60,466 nt of DNA from Methylobacterium ajmalii (GCF_016613415.1 NZ_JACWCT010000162.1:4455-64920); one strand, 5' to 3'; counted from the first letter of the stretch, positions 1 through 8,765 are shown. Notes: a model not told the origin generated them from the sequence alone. Program-made: numbers and translations.

Positions 1-203
1 TGCGCCGCGAGCCTGGTGCGCTTCAGGGCGATCGCCGGCGGGGTGCGCTCGCCGGCGAGCCAGAACCGGACCGTGCGGACGTTCTCCCCAATGTCGGCCG
101 CGAGCTCGGCCTGCCACCTTGAGCCGTACATCGCCTGCCCAAGAGAGGCGATCGCCTCGGCCTCGGGGGACGGCATCTTCGGCCCGCCGTTGGAATTGCT
201 CAC
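1..203 (-). CDS. HTH-like DNA-binding protein, partial (C-terminus outside window)
   Basis: This is a leftward reading frame with a GTG start at 203 that runs off the left edge, so only about 67 residues are visible. The residues include GQAMYGSRWQAELA followed by ENVRTVRFWLAGERTPP, which has the look of a short helix-turn-helix of the Cro/XRE kind often found in small phage- or plasmid-encoded proteins. It is the last visible gene of a leftward array whose members overlap by a few bases, and it starts 10 bases after the preceding small gene ends. The fold assignment rests on pattern alone. Confidence 0.55.
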   Translation of the reverse strand, partial: MSNSNGGPKMPSPEAEAIASLGQAMYGSRWQAELAADIGENVRTVRFWLAGERTPPAIALKRTRLAA

Positions 204-213
204 GTTTTTCGCC

Positions 214-357
214 TCATGCAAGCGAGTGGGGCTTCGGTATCGTTTCGATGCAGGGCGGGGCCGGCGTGGAGGCGACGGTCACTACCGCGTTGAGCTGGAA
301 CGACCAGGAGTGCCGGACGACGGCCTTGGCGTTCGGGACGGGCTTGGGCTTCCTCAC
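214..357 (-). CDS. Small hypothetical protein (47 aa)
   Basis: This is a 47-residue frame beginning with GTG at 357. The start overlaps the stop codon of the upstream gene (GTGA arrangement), the same coupling seen at the other junctions of this array. The protein begins VRKPKPVPNAKAVVRHSW and ends PKPHSLA. No domain is recognised. Support comes from the position, the 4-base overlap and the absence of a better reading frame here, so it could still be spurious. Confidence 0.4.
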   Translation of the reverse strand: MRKPKPVPNAKAVVRHSWSFQLNAVVTVASTPAPPCIETIPKPHSLA

Positions 358-695
358 GGCTGAGGCCTCCGGGTACGGGTGGTGCGGGGCGCCCGTTCAT
401 GGGCGGCGGCCGCACCGCCGCCCGGCGGCAGCGAGGCGCGGAGGATCTCGCCGTGCTCGTGCAGGGCCCGCGTCAGGTCGGTCCCGGTCCAGACGATCGT
501 GAAGGCGAGGTCGCGGTCGGCGGGATCGAGGGCGACGCGCGGCAGGCTGACGGCCTGCTCGGGCGGCCGACGCCCCTCCTTGATCCGGGCGACCACGTAG
601 GTGGCGCCGGCGAGCACGCCGCCGACGGCGATGGTGCCGATGGCCTTGAGGGCGTCCGCGGGCAGGCTGGTCAGGGCGGCGAGCCAGTCGATCAA
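354..695 (-). CDS. Small membrane-anchored protein of phage-like array (113 aa)
   Basis: The reading frame is intact and starts at a TTG that overlaps the stop of the upstream gene by 3 bases. The N-terminal half contains one probable membrane segment (about residues 15-37, AIGTIAVGGVLAGATYVVA), followed by a polar, Arg-rich tail. A single-TM protein beside another small multi-TM protein is a common layout for phage lysis or holin-type genes, but no specific family is recognised and that role is only a guess. Longer frames in the same phase run into the neighbouring gene and are not credible. Confidence 0.5.
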   Translation of the reverse strand: MIDWLAALTSLPADALKAIGTIAVGGVLAGATYVVARIKEGRRPPEQAVSLPRVALDPADRDLAFTIVWTGTDLTRALHEHGEILRASLPPGGGAAAAHERAPRTTRTRRPQP

Positions 696-1121
696 CGGGA
701 AGCTCTCCGGAGGATGGCGGCCCGTGCGTCGTTGGTCCCCTGGTCCCAGACGGCCCGGAAGGCGCAGTAGGCGTCGACGAGCGCGAGGACGCCGTACGCC
801 CCTACGCCGGTGTTCCAGCCGGGGTAGCCGTCGTGCGCCAGGAGCCACGCGAGCCCGGTCCAGACGGTCGCGCCGACGGCCGCGGTCACGAGGCGGATCG
901 TGGGTGAGTGGTGCTTGTCGCCGTTGGCCCAAAGGCCGAGCATGCGGATCACCGCGACCCCGAGGAGCGTCGCCCCCCAGGTGCCCTCGGGGGCGATGGC
1001 CTCGAGGGCGTCGAAGGTCGGGCAGAAGCAGCATCGCGGCGACGCCCAGCAGGACGAGGGCCCCGACCCATTCGGCCTCGCGCTGCTGGTGGTACCCCTG
1101 GAACGGGAGGCCGCGGCTCAT
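692..1121 (-). pseudogene. Frameshifted small membrane protein of phage-like array
   Basis: Translation starts at the ATG at 1121 and gives a membrane segment (VGALVLLGVAAMLLLP). The frame is then lost near 1005-1015, and sensible protein resumes in another frame with DALEAIAPEGTWGATLLGVAV and runs to RRASR at 692. The two halves make a plausible protein of about 143 residues with three or four hydrophobic segments. The combined length is not a multiple of three, so either one base has been lost or gained or the assembly has an error. The start overlaps the end of the upstream gene (ATGA). A holin-like or other phage membrane role is possible but unproven. Confidence 0.55.
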
Positions 1122-1377
1122 GCCTTACCTCCCTCGTCCTCGGTGATCCCGACTGGGGCAGGCTCGGCCTTGGGCGCCTTGGCAGGGCCGCGATCACAGC
1201 CTCATCCGGCACCACCTCGGGCTCGGCGAGGTCGGCGTGGCGCACGATACCCTGGCACCGGCAGCGGCCGCAGTGGACCTCGGACCAGGTCATGCCGGCG
1301 CCGAGGAGCGGTCGCATCGCCTCGCGGCAGGCGGCGGGGCTGTCGCAGCCCTCGAAGGTGAAGGGCTTGTCAGTCAT
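1118..1377 (-). pseudogene. Frameshifted small protein with cysteine pairs
   Basis: The gene starts at the ATG at 1377, overlapping the end of the upstream gene. The visible part, with FEGCDSPAACREAMR followed by VHCGRCRC, has a CxxC-type pair plus nearby cysteines and may bind zinc. Around 1175-1190 the reading frame shifts by one base. In the other frame the protein continues AKAPKAEPAPVG...GGKA and stops at 1118, overlapping the next start as ATGA. That neat overlap shows the shifted frame is the ancestral one. The intact protein would be about 86 residues. No family is recognised. Confidence 0.5.
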
Positions 1378-1777
1378 GGCCGGCGTAGTCCCGATCGAGG
1401 ATGGTGCGCTTGCGCGGGGCCGGGGCGGCCGAGGCCTCGTTCAGCGAGGTCAGGTCCTGGCGCAGCTTCTTGGCCAGGACGGTCACGACGGCCCTGTCGG
1501 AGATGACGAGCTTGAGCCCGTCGGCGGTCACGGCCGTCGCGTCGTTGGCGACCCCCAGGCCGCCGAGGATCGAGAGCTTCCGGCGGATGGCGCCGACGTT
1601 GATCCCCCGCGCGCGAAGGGCGGCGATCGCGGCCCCGTCGTCCATCCCCTCGATCCAGACGCCGAGGGCCCACTCGGCGTACCGGCGGACTGCGTGGTCG
1701 GTGGCTCGGGCACGGATCCCGTCTGGGTTGCCACGCTGCGGCTGTGCCTGCGGTTCGGGGGCGGCTGCACGAGACAT
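1370..1777 (-). CDS. Hypothetical protein of phage/plasmid-like array (135 aa)
   Basis: This is an intact leftward gene. After a Gln/Pro-rich N-terminus it has a mixed alpha-helical body containing RRYAEWALGVWIEGMDDGAAI and a short helix-turn-like stretch (AALRARGINVGAIRRKL), which could be a DNA-binding element. The charged C-terminus ends ILDRDYAGHD. It overlaps the following gene by 8 bases and lies 91 bases downstream of the broken large gene at 1869-2798. No family is recognised. It is one of the few undamaged members of this array. Confidence 0.6.
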   Translation of the reverse strand: MSRAAAPEPQAQPQRGNPDGIRARATDHAVRRYAEWALGVWIEGMDDGAAIAALRARGINVGAIRRKLSILGGLGVANDATAVTADGLKLVISDRAVVTVLAKKLRQDLTSLNEASAAPAPRKRTILDRDYAGHD

Positions 1778-1868
1778 GCTCCTGGGTTCCCCCGAAGCGT
1801 CCCCCAGGCCTCGCTATTCGGCTACCCGGGGTTCCCCATGTCGTGGGGTCGCCGGTCCCGCATGGCGG

Positions 1869-2798
1869 CTAGACCATGTTGCGGGTCATCTTGTGGAAGA
1901 TGTTGTCCGCGAGCTGGGCCTCCATGATGGTCGGGATCCGGGCGGCGGCGGCGCGGCAGGCCTCGTCCCAGGGCTGCTGCAGGCTCAGGCGGTACGTCGC
2001 CCGGTCGACCGCGAGGAACAGTATCCGCGGGTGGTCGGTGTCCTTGAGCTTCCGGCCGACGCGCCGGACCTCGCCCCCTTCGTCACCAGGACCTGGTCAA
2101 GGGCGGACGCGCCCTTCCGCCCGTCGAGGACGTCCCGCTCGGTCACGGGCACCCGGGGCGGCCGGGCGACGAAGGCGAGCCTCGGGACCCCGTGGAGCTT
2201 GATCTTCCCGTAGTAGACGCCCCACCGGCTCTGCGTGCCGGACCGCTTCGGGGCCCGGTCCAGGCGAGCCTCGCGCACCAGCCGGGACACGAAGGAGCGG
2301 GGCACGCCGCCATTGGACGTCGGCCGGACGCACTGCGTCAGGGTGATGTTGTCCCACCACGGGATGAGGATGTGGCGCTGGCTGAGGCCGACGTCGCCGG
2401 GCAAGCGGACGGTGGGCTGCAGGCCGAAGAGGTACCTTGAGGTAGACGCTCTGCTTCGACTTGACGAATACCTGGGCGTAGACGTCCTGGATGTGGCGCT
2501 CGCCCCGCTCCATCCCGGCGAGGTCCGAGGGGCTCAATCGCTTGTAGGCGACCGCGCTCTTCGTCCACGGGGTCTGGCGCTTGAGGGTCTTGTGGAAGCC
2601 CGCGCGGATCCCAAGGACGGCTGCCTTCGCGGTCTCGTCGACGGCCCACCCGGCGGCCCGCCGGTACTTCGCCCACCCGACGGCCGAGACGTACTTGTCG
2701 CGCTACACGTCGATCGCCGCGCCGAGGTCGACGCCGACGTCGACCGCGTCGAAGCCGCTCAGGTTGAAGCTGCCGGAGGATTGCCGTCTGCGTGCCAT
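1869..2798 (-). pseudogene. Degraded phage/plasmid-like gene (about 309 aa when intact)
   Basis: A coherent protein can be pieced together from the ATG at 2798 to the TAG at 1869 through three lesions. An in-frame TAG follows about 32 codons (AAIDV-stop-RDKYVSAVGW). A one-base shift lies near 2430, between SVYLKV and LFGLQPTVRLPGDVG. A second shift lies near 2060, between DQVLVTKG and EVRRVGRKLKDTDHPRILF. The conserved-looking stretches on either side of each lesion argue for one ancestral gene. The product is not recognised. Its place behind a replication gene and ahead of small membrane proteins fits a phage or integrative-element structural or replication-accessory role. Confidence 0.55.
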
Positions 2799-2851
2799 GG
2801 CGGGGACGCTGCCACCGCGGGCGTGTCCCGGTCAGCCCTACGGCACCCCTG

Positions 2852-2885
2852 AAAAACGGAAGCCCCCGGGGTCTCCCCCAGGGGC
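2852..2885 (-). terminator. Rho-independent terminator after the primase-like gene
   Basis: Reading leftward, a 10-bp GC-rich stem with one mismatch and a 4-base loop (bases 2862-2885) is followed by TTCCGTTTTT. It sits 90-120 bases beyond the stop of the gene at 2973-4919 and before the start of the next gene at 2798, where a terminator for that transcript would be expected. Confidence 0.7.
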
Positions 2886-2972
2886 CTACAACGTGTGGTG
2901 CACGTGTCCCTCGCCCTTCGCGCGGTAAGGATATTCTAGGACACCCGCCCGCGCGTCACAAGGGCGATTGGG

Positions 2973-4919
2973 TCACCAGCCCTGCTTCATGCGGCGATAC
3001 TGGTTTTCCGAGGTCGAGGCGGAAAGGAAGGCGGCGGCCGGCGAGTAGGCAGGAGGACGGCGCCGCTTGACCGGAGGGGAGTAGCAGTCGGGCACCTTCA
3101 CGTCATCGCAACCGCCGAAGGGTATGACCAGACGCCCCCAGAACTTGTCCTCAAGGATCGTCACCCCGACCCCCGGGGAGAACTCGATGCTGGTGCTGAT
3201 CGCTGAGTTCCGACGGATGCGGGGCGTAGGGAACGGGATCACGCGGTCCTCGGCCGGCGGGGTAGGGGTCTGATCCACGGCCCGATCCGGGGTCTGAGCC
3301 GGGGGCGGGGCTTCGCCCCCGATATAGCGTCCCGAAAACCGAACCGGCTGAACATCGGACATCCGGGGTTCGACGGCGGGAGACGGGGTCTCGACGACGG
3401 CCTCGGCGGGAGCCTCGCTCGCGGCCTTCATCGCCTCGCACGCCCACGTCCGACCGCGACCGTGCGATGCCTGGATCGCCGCCACCGCCTCGGCGAGGGT
3501 CTTCCCCTCGGCCCGCAGCGCGAGGCCGTGGCGCCCCGCTTGCAGCTTGGCGTCGGCCCGGTCCGAGCGCGGCACCGCGCCGTCGCGAACCCTCTTGGCC
3601 GCCTTGCGCTCGATCGCGGTCAAGGCGACGGCCTTGCCGGGGCGGATGAACCGTAGGCCGGCCGCGTCCGCCTCCTCGGTGGTCACGCCGAGCAGGTCGG
3701 CCATCTTCGCGCCGCTGTAGTGGTACAGCGGGTTCCAGGCACGGTCGCCGTGCTCCACCACCTCGCCCGCCTCGTGGCGCTTCTGGCGACGGCCGAGCGT
3801 CCCGAGGCAGTCGGCAGCCTCGGCGAGCGGCAGGCCAGCCAGCGGAGCGAGAAGCGCCGCCCACGTGGCCAGATCGCCGCCTTTCGCCTGGGCGTAGGCG
3901 TTAGCGGTCAGGAAGACCCACGCATGCCTCTGACCGACGGCGATCCGGCCGCGGTGCTCACGCAGGCGGAGCAGCTCTTGGAGCCTCCGCTCCCACGAGG
4001 CGGTCTTGCCGGCATAGGCACGGGCCGCGGGCGCCTTGTTCGAATTCGCAGGGGCCGGCATCAAGGCCTTCTCAGCCATCCTCGCACGGAATGCGGCCCC
4101 GGTGAGCGGCAGGACTGCGTCGGCGAGCGCGTCGATCCGGCAGCGCTGGATGTCCTCAATCGAGGACGGCCACAGCCGGCGGCACAAGGTGCCCGACTTC
4201 GGGTTCACGGTGCCCCAGATCCGGAGAACCCGGGTCGCGTCCTGCGTCCCACGATCGAGGCCGGCGTCGCGGAAGGTCCGCCACAGCGGGGCGAGCTTGG
4301 CCTCCTGCGCGTCGCGATCGGGGTCGGCGCGGCGGCGGGCGGGCACCGAGCCGTCGGCGTTCAGCGTCGGGCCGTAGAGAGCGTCGAGGATGCGGCGCAG
4401 CTTCGGGCCGGCGCGCCCAGGCAGGGCCTCGCACAGCCACACGGCATGAAGGCCGCGGCCCGAGGCGGTCCAATACGAGGGAGCCGGCAGACCCGCCGCC
4501 GCGATCGCCGCGGCAAGGAGGACGCGCAGGTCCTCGATCGGCAGGTCACGGTAGGGCAGCGCCCGGCCTAGGGCGTCCTCGGCGTAGGGATCGAACTCCA
4601 GCCAGACGTGGCCGACCGAGGCCAGCATCTCGCCCGCTCGCCGCCGCATGAAGCGGTTCACCGACACGAACTGCGCCGCCGAGAGCTCTTCGAGGCCGAG
4701 GTAATCGCGGCAGCCGTAGGACGTCTGCCTGTAGAAGCCGGCCCTCTTCGTCGCCAGGACGAACACGCCGTCGCCCCCGCGCGGGTGCAGCAGGCGGATG
4801 TGGGCGACCATCTCCTCGTAGTCCGCGACCGCGACGGGGCGTGCGGGCAGCGCGGCGAGGCGCGCCCGGTGGTCCGGATCGTCGAGGAAGGCAAGGAAGG
4901 AGGGGCGAACGAAGGGCAT
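2973..4919 (-). CDS. Primase-like replication protein (putative AEP fold)
   Basis: This is a 648-residue leftward protein starting at the ATG at 4919. A TTG start at 5003 would add 28 residues of Cys-rich sequence that do not look native. The N-terminal third has features of archaeo-eukaryotic-primase-like plasmid or phage replication proteins: an acidic motif after a beta strand (HVWLEFDPYAED), then SGRGLHAVWL, matching the small-x-His motif, and GTVNPKSGTLCR. The middle is helical and Arg-rich, and the C-terminus is low-complexity and Pro-rich, ending RRMKQGW. It stands alone upstream of a terminator and a small-gene array, and a DnaA box lies behind it. A role in replication of a plasmid, phage or ICE is an inference. 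Confidence 0.55.
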   Translation of the reverse strand: MPFVRPSFLAFLDDPDHRARLAALPARPVAVADYEEMVAHIRLLHPRGGDGVFVLATKRAGFYRQTSYGCRDYLGLEELSAAQFVSVNRFMRRRAGEMLASVGHVWLEFDPYAEDALGRALPYRDLPIEDLRVLLAAAIAAAGLPAPSYWTASGRGLHAVWLCEALPGRAGPKLRRILDALYGPTLNADGSVPARRRADPDRDAQEAKLAPLWRTFRDAGLDRGTQDATRVLRIWGTVNPKSGTLCRRLWPSSIEDIQRCRIDALADAVLPLTGAAFRARMAEKALMPAPANSNKAPAARAYAGKTASWERRLQELLRLREHRGRIAVGQRHAWVFLTANAYAQAKGGDLATWAALLAPLAGLPLAEAADCLGTLGRRQKRHEAGEVVEHGDRAWNPLYHYSGAKMADLLGVTTEEADAAGLRFIRPGKAVALTAIERKAAKRVRDGAVPRSDRADAKLQAGRHGLALRAEGKTLAEAVAAIQASHGRGRTWACEAMKAASEAPAEAVVETPSPAVEPRMSDVQPVRFSGRYIGGEAPPPAQTPDRAVDQTPTPPAEDRVIPFPTPRIRRNSAISTSIEFSPGVGVTILEDKFWGRLVIPFGGCDDVKVPDCYSPPVKRRRPPAYSPAAAFLSASTSENQYRRMKQGW

Positions 4920-5345
4920 GAACCGCGCAGAGGAAAGAAGGGCAATCCGCGGGCACCACACCGCGAATTCACACAGGCTACCCGCGTCGCAGGCGAACTC
5001 CAAATGGCCCGCCGCCTGGCAACCCTCCGCGGGGACTGCGCTACGGTGACGCTATCCCGAGGGGTCGCCCGCACCGCCCCTGAGGTCTCGGATGCGTGCG
5101 AACCGTTGCCCGCGCGCGCGAGGGCGACCGTGCCCCTGATCGGGACACGCCCGGGCTGGCACGGTCCCCCGCGTGAACGAAGCGAAGGGCCGCGAGCGCC
5201 ATGGATCGGGATGGTGACCGGCCGAGCCAGGGCGGGAGGGTGGCCTTGGGAGGAGGCAGCGCCTCCGCCGGCATCGGCTGCCCTACTCGATCGCCAAACT
5301 CCCCGAGATCGCCAGCTGCCCATATGCACCATCTGCGTTTAGGAT

Positions 5346-5354
5346 TTATCCACA
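5346..5354 (+). promoter_or_regulatory. DnaA box (TTATCCACA)
   Basis: This is a perfect match to the consensus DnaA box TTATNCACA in a locally AT-rich stretch. One nine-base match can occur by chance. Its position between a primase-like gene and two inverted repeats is what makes it worth noting. Confidence 0.5.
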
Positions 5355-5412
5355 GAAAGCAAATGGAGCTCAAAACGAGTAGCGGAGGGGCATCCAGGCT
5401 CTTACAAGTTCG

Positions 5413-5431
5413 ATTGGCGGAAAACGCCAAT
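5413..5431. repeat. Inverted repeat ATTGGCG-N5-CGCCAAT
   Basis: A perfect 7-bp inverted repeat is separated by GAAAA. The form suits a repressor operator or origin-binding site. It lies 60 bases from the DnaA box and is not followed by a T-run, so a terminator is unlikely. Confidence 0.5.
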
Positions 5432-5442
5432 GAGCTGCAAAA

Positions 5443-5461
5443 CGCCCTCGCGGCGAGGGCG
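5443..5461. repeat. Inverted repeat CGCCCTCGC-N1-GCGAGGGCG
   Basis: Nine-base perfect arms are separated by one base. The spacer is too short for an RNA hairpin, so a dimeric protein-binding site is more likely. It lies 11 bases after the preceding inverted repeat. Confidence 0.45.
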
Positions 5462-5646
5462 AGAAGGGCCTTCCTGCCGCGGCTCTACTCATACCGACCC
5501 CCCTGCAAGACCTTCAAGTCTCCACATCGCGTGTTGTGAAACAAGCAGTTGCGCCCAAGGGTTAGTGCGGGAATAATTCTTCCATCATCATCAGCAGTCG
5601 GGCGATGATGTGCAAATCATAGATCCCGATTATCTAGATTTAGAGC

Positions 5647-5847
5647 ATGACAATGTCCGAAATTTGCCAATCTCAAATTCGTCCAGTCCAAATTACGCTT
5701 TGGGACATAATTGGCGAAACCCCAATCGAGATGCGAAAACCCATCGACCCTCTGCTGGCGGACCCCGTCATCGCGCAACAAAGGAAAACCAGCCGCAAAA
5801 CTGGATTTAAATCCAAGTCTAATCAGTTATGCGGCGGCCGCTTCTGA
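5647..5847 (+). CDS. Small hypothetical protein (66 aa) beside IS insertion
   Basis: This frame lies in AT-richer DNA and encodes MTMSEICQSQIRPVQITLWD, then a Lys/Ser-rich tail. It stops two bases before the inferred left boundary of the IS1182 element. No family is recognised. It could be a real small gene on the lower-GC segment or a chance frame. The coding call rests only on the frame's length and composition. Confidence 0.3.
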   Translation: MTMSEICQSQIRPVQITLWDIIGETPIEMRKPIDPLLADPVIAQQRKTSRKTGFKSKSNQLCGGRF

Positions 5848-5849
5848 CC

Positions 5850-7433
5850 GAGGCTGTGTGAAAACGCCTTGATCTGCTAAGCTTGTCACCGATCTGAGGA
5901 GGTCGGGATGTCCCGCTTCATCGCCGGTGAGGATCGTCGTCAGAGCACGCTCCTGCCTGATTGCCTCGATGATTACGTGACAGCGGATAACCCGGTCCGC
6001 CTCGTCGAGGTCTTTGTCGACGAACTCGATCTCGCCACCCTCGGTTTTGCCAGAGCCGTGCCCGAGGCGACCGGCCGTCCAGCCTACGACCCGGCGACAC
6101 TTCTCAAGATCTACCTCTACGGCTACCTCAACCGCGTCCCGTCGAGCCGCCGTCTCGAACGCGAGACCCAGCGCAACATCGAGTTGATGTGGCTGACCGG
6201 TCAGCTGATGCCCGACTTCAAGACCCTGGCCGACTTCCGCAAGAACAATGGACCTGCGATCCAGGCCACCTGCGCACAGTTCGTCGTCCTCTGCCGTCGG
6301 CTGAACCTGTTCAGCAAGGCGGTGGTCGCGATCGACGGCAGCAAGTTCAAGGCGGTCAACAATCGCGACAAAAACTTCACCGTCGCCAAGGTCGAGGCGC
6401 GCCTGGTGCAGGTTGAGGTGAGCGTCGCGCGCTATCTCGCGGCCCTGGACCGGGCCGACCGCCAGCCGAGTGACGTCGCCGAAGCACGAACGACGCGGCT
6501 CGCCGAGAAGATCGCAGCTTTGCGCGAGCAGATGAAGGACCTGCAGGCGATGCGCCAGCAGGTCGAGGAGGCCCCCGACCAGCAAGTCTCGTTGACTGAC
6601 CTCGATGCTCGCTCGATGGCCACCAGCGGCAAGGGAACTGGTATCGTCGGCTACAACGTTCAGGCGGCGGTCGATGCCGAGCATCATCTGATCGTCGCCC
6701 ACGCCGTGACTAACATCGGCAACGACCGCGCCCAGCTCGTTCCGATGGGGCTCCTGGCCAAAGAGGCTACGGGATGCGCCACGCTCACGGTGCTGGCTGA
6801 CCGAGGCTACCTCAACGGCGATCAAGTTCTGGCGTGTGAAGGCACGGGCCTCCTGCCGTGCTGGCCCAAGACACTGACATCAAATCACGCCAAGCGAGGT
6901 CTCTTCACCGGACAAGACTTCATCTACGACGCTGAGAAAGATCACTACACCTGCCCCGCCGGCCAGCATCTGACCAAGGGGGCCGCTCGATCCGATCGCC
7001 AGTCCGGAGGTGACGCGATGGATCCCTACAGTAATCCCAAGGCTTGCTCAAGTTGTGAGCTCAAACCCCGCTGCACGCCGACGAAGGCGCGTCGGATCAA
7101 GCGCTGGGTGCATGAGGGCGTACTCGATGCGATGCAGGAGCGGCTCGACCGGATGCCGGACGCGATGCTGATCCGTCGCCAGACCGTGGAGCATCCGTTC
7201 GGCACGATGAAGGCCTGGATGGGGGCGACGCACTTCCTGACGCGGACACTCGCGAACGTCAGAACCGAGATGAGCCTGCAGGTTCTAGCCTACAACATGA
7301 AGCGGATGATCCAGATCGTCGGGGTTGGAGCGCTGATCACGGCGATACGGGCGTAGCCCACCCCTGCGCGCGAGTTCGCTGCAAGGGCTCACCCAGCTAC
7401 CCAGCCACCAAAACCGACTTCTCACACAGCCTG
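5850..7433 (+). mobile_element. IS1182-family insertion sequence
   Basis: The element contains one transposase gene and is bounded by imperfect inverted repeats whose core is AGGCTGTGTGA (left end at 5851, right end read in reverse at 7432). The four bases GACC occur directly outside both ends (5846-5849 and 7434-7437) and are a plausible target duplication. The length of about 1.58 kb is normal for the family. The exact outermost base is uncertain by one or two positions. Confidence 0.8.
5908..7356 (+). CDS. IS1182-family transposase
   Basis: An intact 482-residue DDE transposase. The N-terminus (LPDCLDDYVTADNPVRLVEVFVDEL) and LLKIYLYGYLNRVPSSRRLE are hallmarks of the DUF772-type domain of this family. 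VVAIDGSKFKAVNNRDKNF supplies the first catalytic Asp. DRGYLNGDQVLACEGTG holds the second Asp. The segment around VEHPFGTMKAWMG supplies the Glu. A cysteine cluster (CSSCELKPRC) lies before the final catalytic block, as usual for IS1182. No frameshift is seen, so the element may still be active. Confidence 0.9.
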   Translation: MSRFIAGEDRRQSTLLPDCLDDYVTADNPVRLVEVFVDELDLATLGFARAVPEATGRPAYDPATLLKIYLYGYLNRVPSSRRLERETQRNIELMWLTGQLMPDFKTLADFRKNNGPAIQATCAQFVVLCRRLNLFSKAVVAIDGSKFKAVNNRDKNFTVAKVEARLVQVEVSVARYLAALDRADRQPSDVAEARTTRLAEKIAALREQMKDLQAMRQQVEEAPDQQVSLTDLDARSMATSGKGTGIVGYNVQAAVDAEHHLIVAHAVTNIGNDRAQLVPMGLLAKEATGCATLTVLADRGYLNGDQVLACEGTGLLPCWPKTLTSNHAKRGLFTGQDFIYDAEKDHYTCPAGQHLTKGAARSDRQSGGDAMDPYSNPKACSSCELKPRCTPTKARRIKRWVHEGVLDAMQERLDRMPDAMLIRRQTVEHPFGTMKAWMGATHFLTRTLANVRTEMSLQVLAYNMKRMIQIVGVGALITAIRA

Positions 7434-7703
7434 GACCCAACCCGGTCGCTCACGCGCGTTTATGTGGATCCCGTAAGCGGACGTTGGCTTGATTCCTACC
7501 CTGGCAGCTTTGCGCCCATTCCAGTCACTAGATGGCCCTCGTGAGCGTCTCCGAAGCAGATATCGATCAAGCCGGCGGCCACGACATTCTCATGTTGTGA
7601 CACATCAGTGGGCTTTGGAAGGCACGCCTAAGCGCAAGATCGCAGCATCCAGTTCTTTAGGCGGAATACAGCGACGACGGAATGCGCGACCAAACGGTGC
7701 GGT

Positions 7704-7889
7704 ATGACGGTGCGCACCGCCCAACAACACGGACAGGCCTACATGGACCGGCTACTGACGCACGCCCAGAAGGGCGAGCTCAACCCGGCCTGTCTCGCCA
7801 ACCACCGCTTCTCCCTTGAGGACGGACCGCGCGGCTACGACATGTTCAATCACAAGACGGACGGCTGCGTGCGCGCGGTTTTCGCGCCT
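7704..7889 (+). pseudogene. C-terminal remnant of a zinc-type alcohol/formaldehyde dehydrogenase
   Basis: About 62 residues (TVRTAQQHGQAYMDRLLTH, then LANHRFSLEDGPRGYDMFNH and CVRAVFAP) match the C-terminal end of zinc-dependent MDR alcohol dehydrogenases, in which a short helix pair leads to a final beta strand. The catalytic and NAD-binding domains are absent upstream. The fragment has no stop codon and reads in frame into the aldo/keto reductase start at 7926. It is best seen as a deletion remnant rather than a functional fusion domain. Confidence 0.65.
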
Positions 7890-7925
7890 AAGGCGCACGT
7901 GCCGTCCACGGATGGAGGGAAATCC

Positions 7926-8765
7926 ATGGAGCAGCGCCCGTTTGGTCCCGTGCCGCGCGAGGTTGCGGTGATTGGCCAGGGAACCTGGTACATTGACGAC
8001 GCGCACCGGCCCACCGCGGTCGCAGCGCTGCGCCGCGGCCTCGACCTCGGCATGACGCATATCGATACCGCCGAGATGTACGGTGACGCCGAGACCGTGG
8101 TCGGCGAGGCAATCGCCGGGCGGCGCGACGACGTGTTCCTCGTCTCCAAGGTTCTCCCCAGCAACGCCTCCCTTGCCGGGACGGTGGCGGCCTGCGAGCG
8201 CTCGCTCGCGCGCCTGCGCACCGACAGGCTGGACTGTTACCTGCTGCACTGGCCCGGCTCGCATCCCCTTGAGGACACCTTCGCCGGCTTCGAGCGGCTC
8301 CGCGAACAGGGCAAGATCCTATCCTGGGGGGTGAGCAACTTCGATGTGCCCAACCTCGAAGCCGCCTGGAAGGCCGGGGGCGATGGCCGCATCGCCTGCA
8401 ACCAAGTGCTCTATCACCTGGAGGAGCGCGCGATCGAGCACGCCGTCCAGCCCTGGTGCGAGGATCACGGCATCGCCGTCGTCGCCTACAGCCCATTCGG
8501 CCATGGCAGCTTCCCTGGCCCACGAACATCGGGCGGCCGCGTCCTGGATGAGATCGCGGCGAACCACGGCGCCACCGCCCGTCAGGTCGCGCTCCGGTTC
8601 CTGGCGCGGAGGCCGTCCACCTTCACGATCCCCAAGGCGTCCAGTCCCGAGCATGCCGCCGACAACGCCAGCGCTGGCCCGCTGCGGCTGACGGAAGACG
8701 AGTTCATGCGGATCGACGCAGCGTTTCCGCGGGGTCCCCGACCACGCCACCTTCCCATGTTGTAG
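7926..8765 (+). CDS. Aldo/keto reductase
   Basis: A 279-residue NADPH-dependent reductase of carbonyl compounds, cytoplasmic. The ATG at 7926 is preceded by a good ribosome site (GGAGGG, 6 bases away), which decides it over the in-frame upstream ATG at 7704. The AKR catalytic tetrad is visible: Asp in THIDTAEMYG, Tyr in the same motif, Lys in FLVSKVLP and His in YLLHWPG. SNFDVPNLE and the C-terminal IPKASSPEH match cofactor-binding elements. The length is standard for the family. The substrate cannot be told from sequence, and neighbours suggest stress or aldehyde detoxification. Confidence 0.88.
   Translation: MEQRPFGPVPREVAVIGQGTWYIDDAHRPTAVAALRRGLDLGMTHIDTAEMYGDAETVVGEAIAGRRDDVFLVSKVLPSNASLAGTVAACERSLARLRTDRLDCYLLHWPGSHPLEDTFAGFERLREQGKILSWGVSNFDVPNLEAAWKAGGDGRIACNQVLYHLEERAIEHAVQPWCEDHGIAVVAYSPFGHGSFPGPRTSGGRVLDEIAANHGATARQVALRFLARRPSTFTIPKASSPEHAADNASAGPLRLTEDEFMRIDAAFPRGPRPRHLPML

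Larger units (their letters stand above)
4920..5609. other. Non-coding region behind the primase-like gene (possible origin/control region)
   Basis: About 690 bases carry no convincing gene. The left half is GC-rich. From about 5330 the sequence becomes more AT-rich and holds a perfect DnaA-box match and two inverted repeats, listed separately. This layout beside a replication-type gene fits a replication origin or operator region, but no iteron array is visible. Confidence 0.4.

Noticed and set aside
4658..5332. Long leftward frame (224 codons) overlapping the start of the primase-like gene
   Set aside because: Arg/Pro/Gly-rich composition, no family resemblance, and it overlaps the better-supported reading frame; typical high-GC shadow frame.
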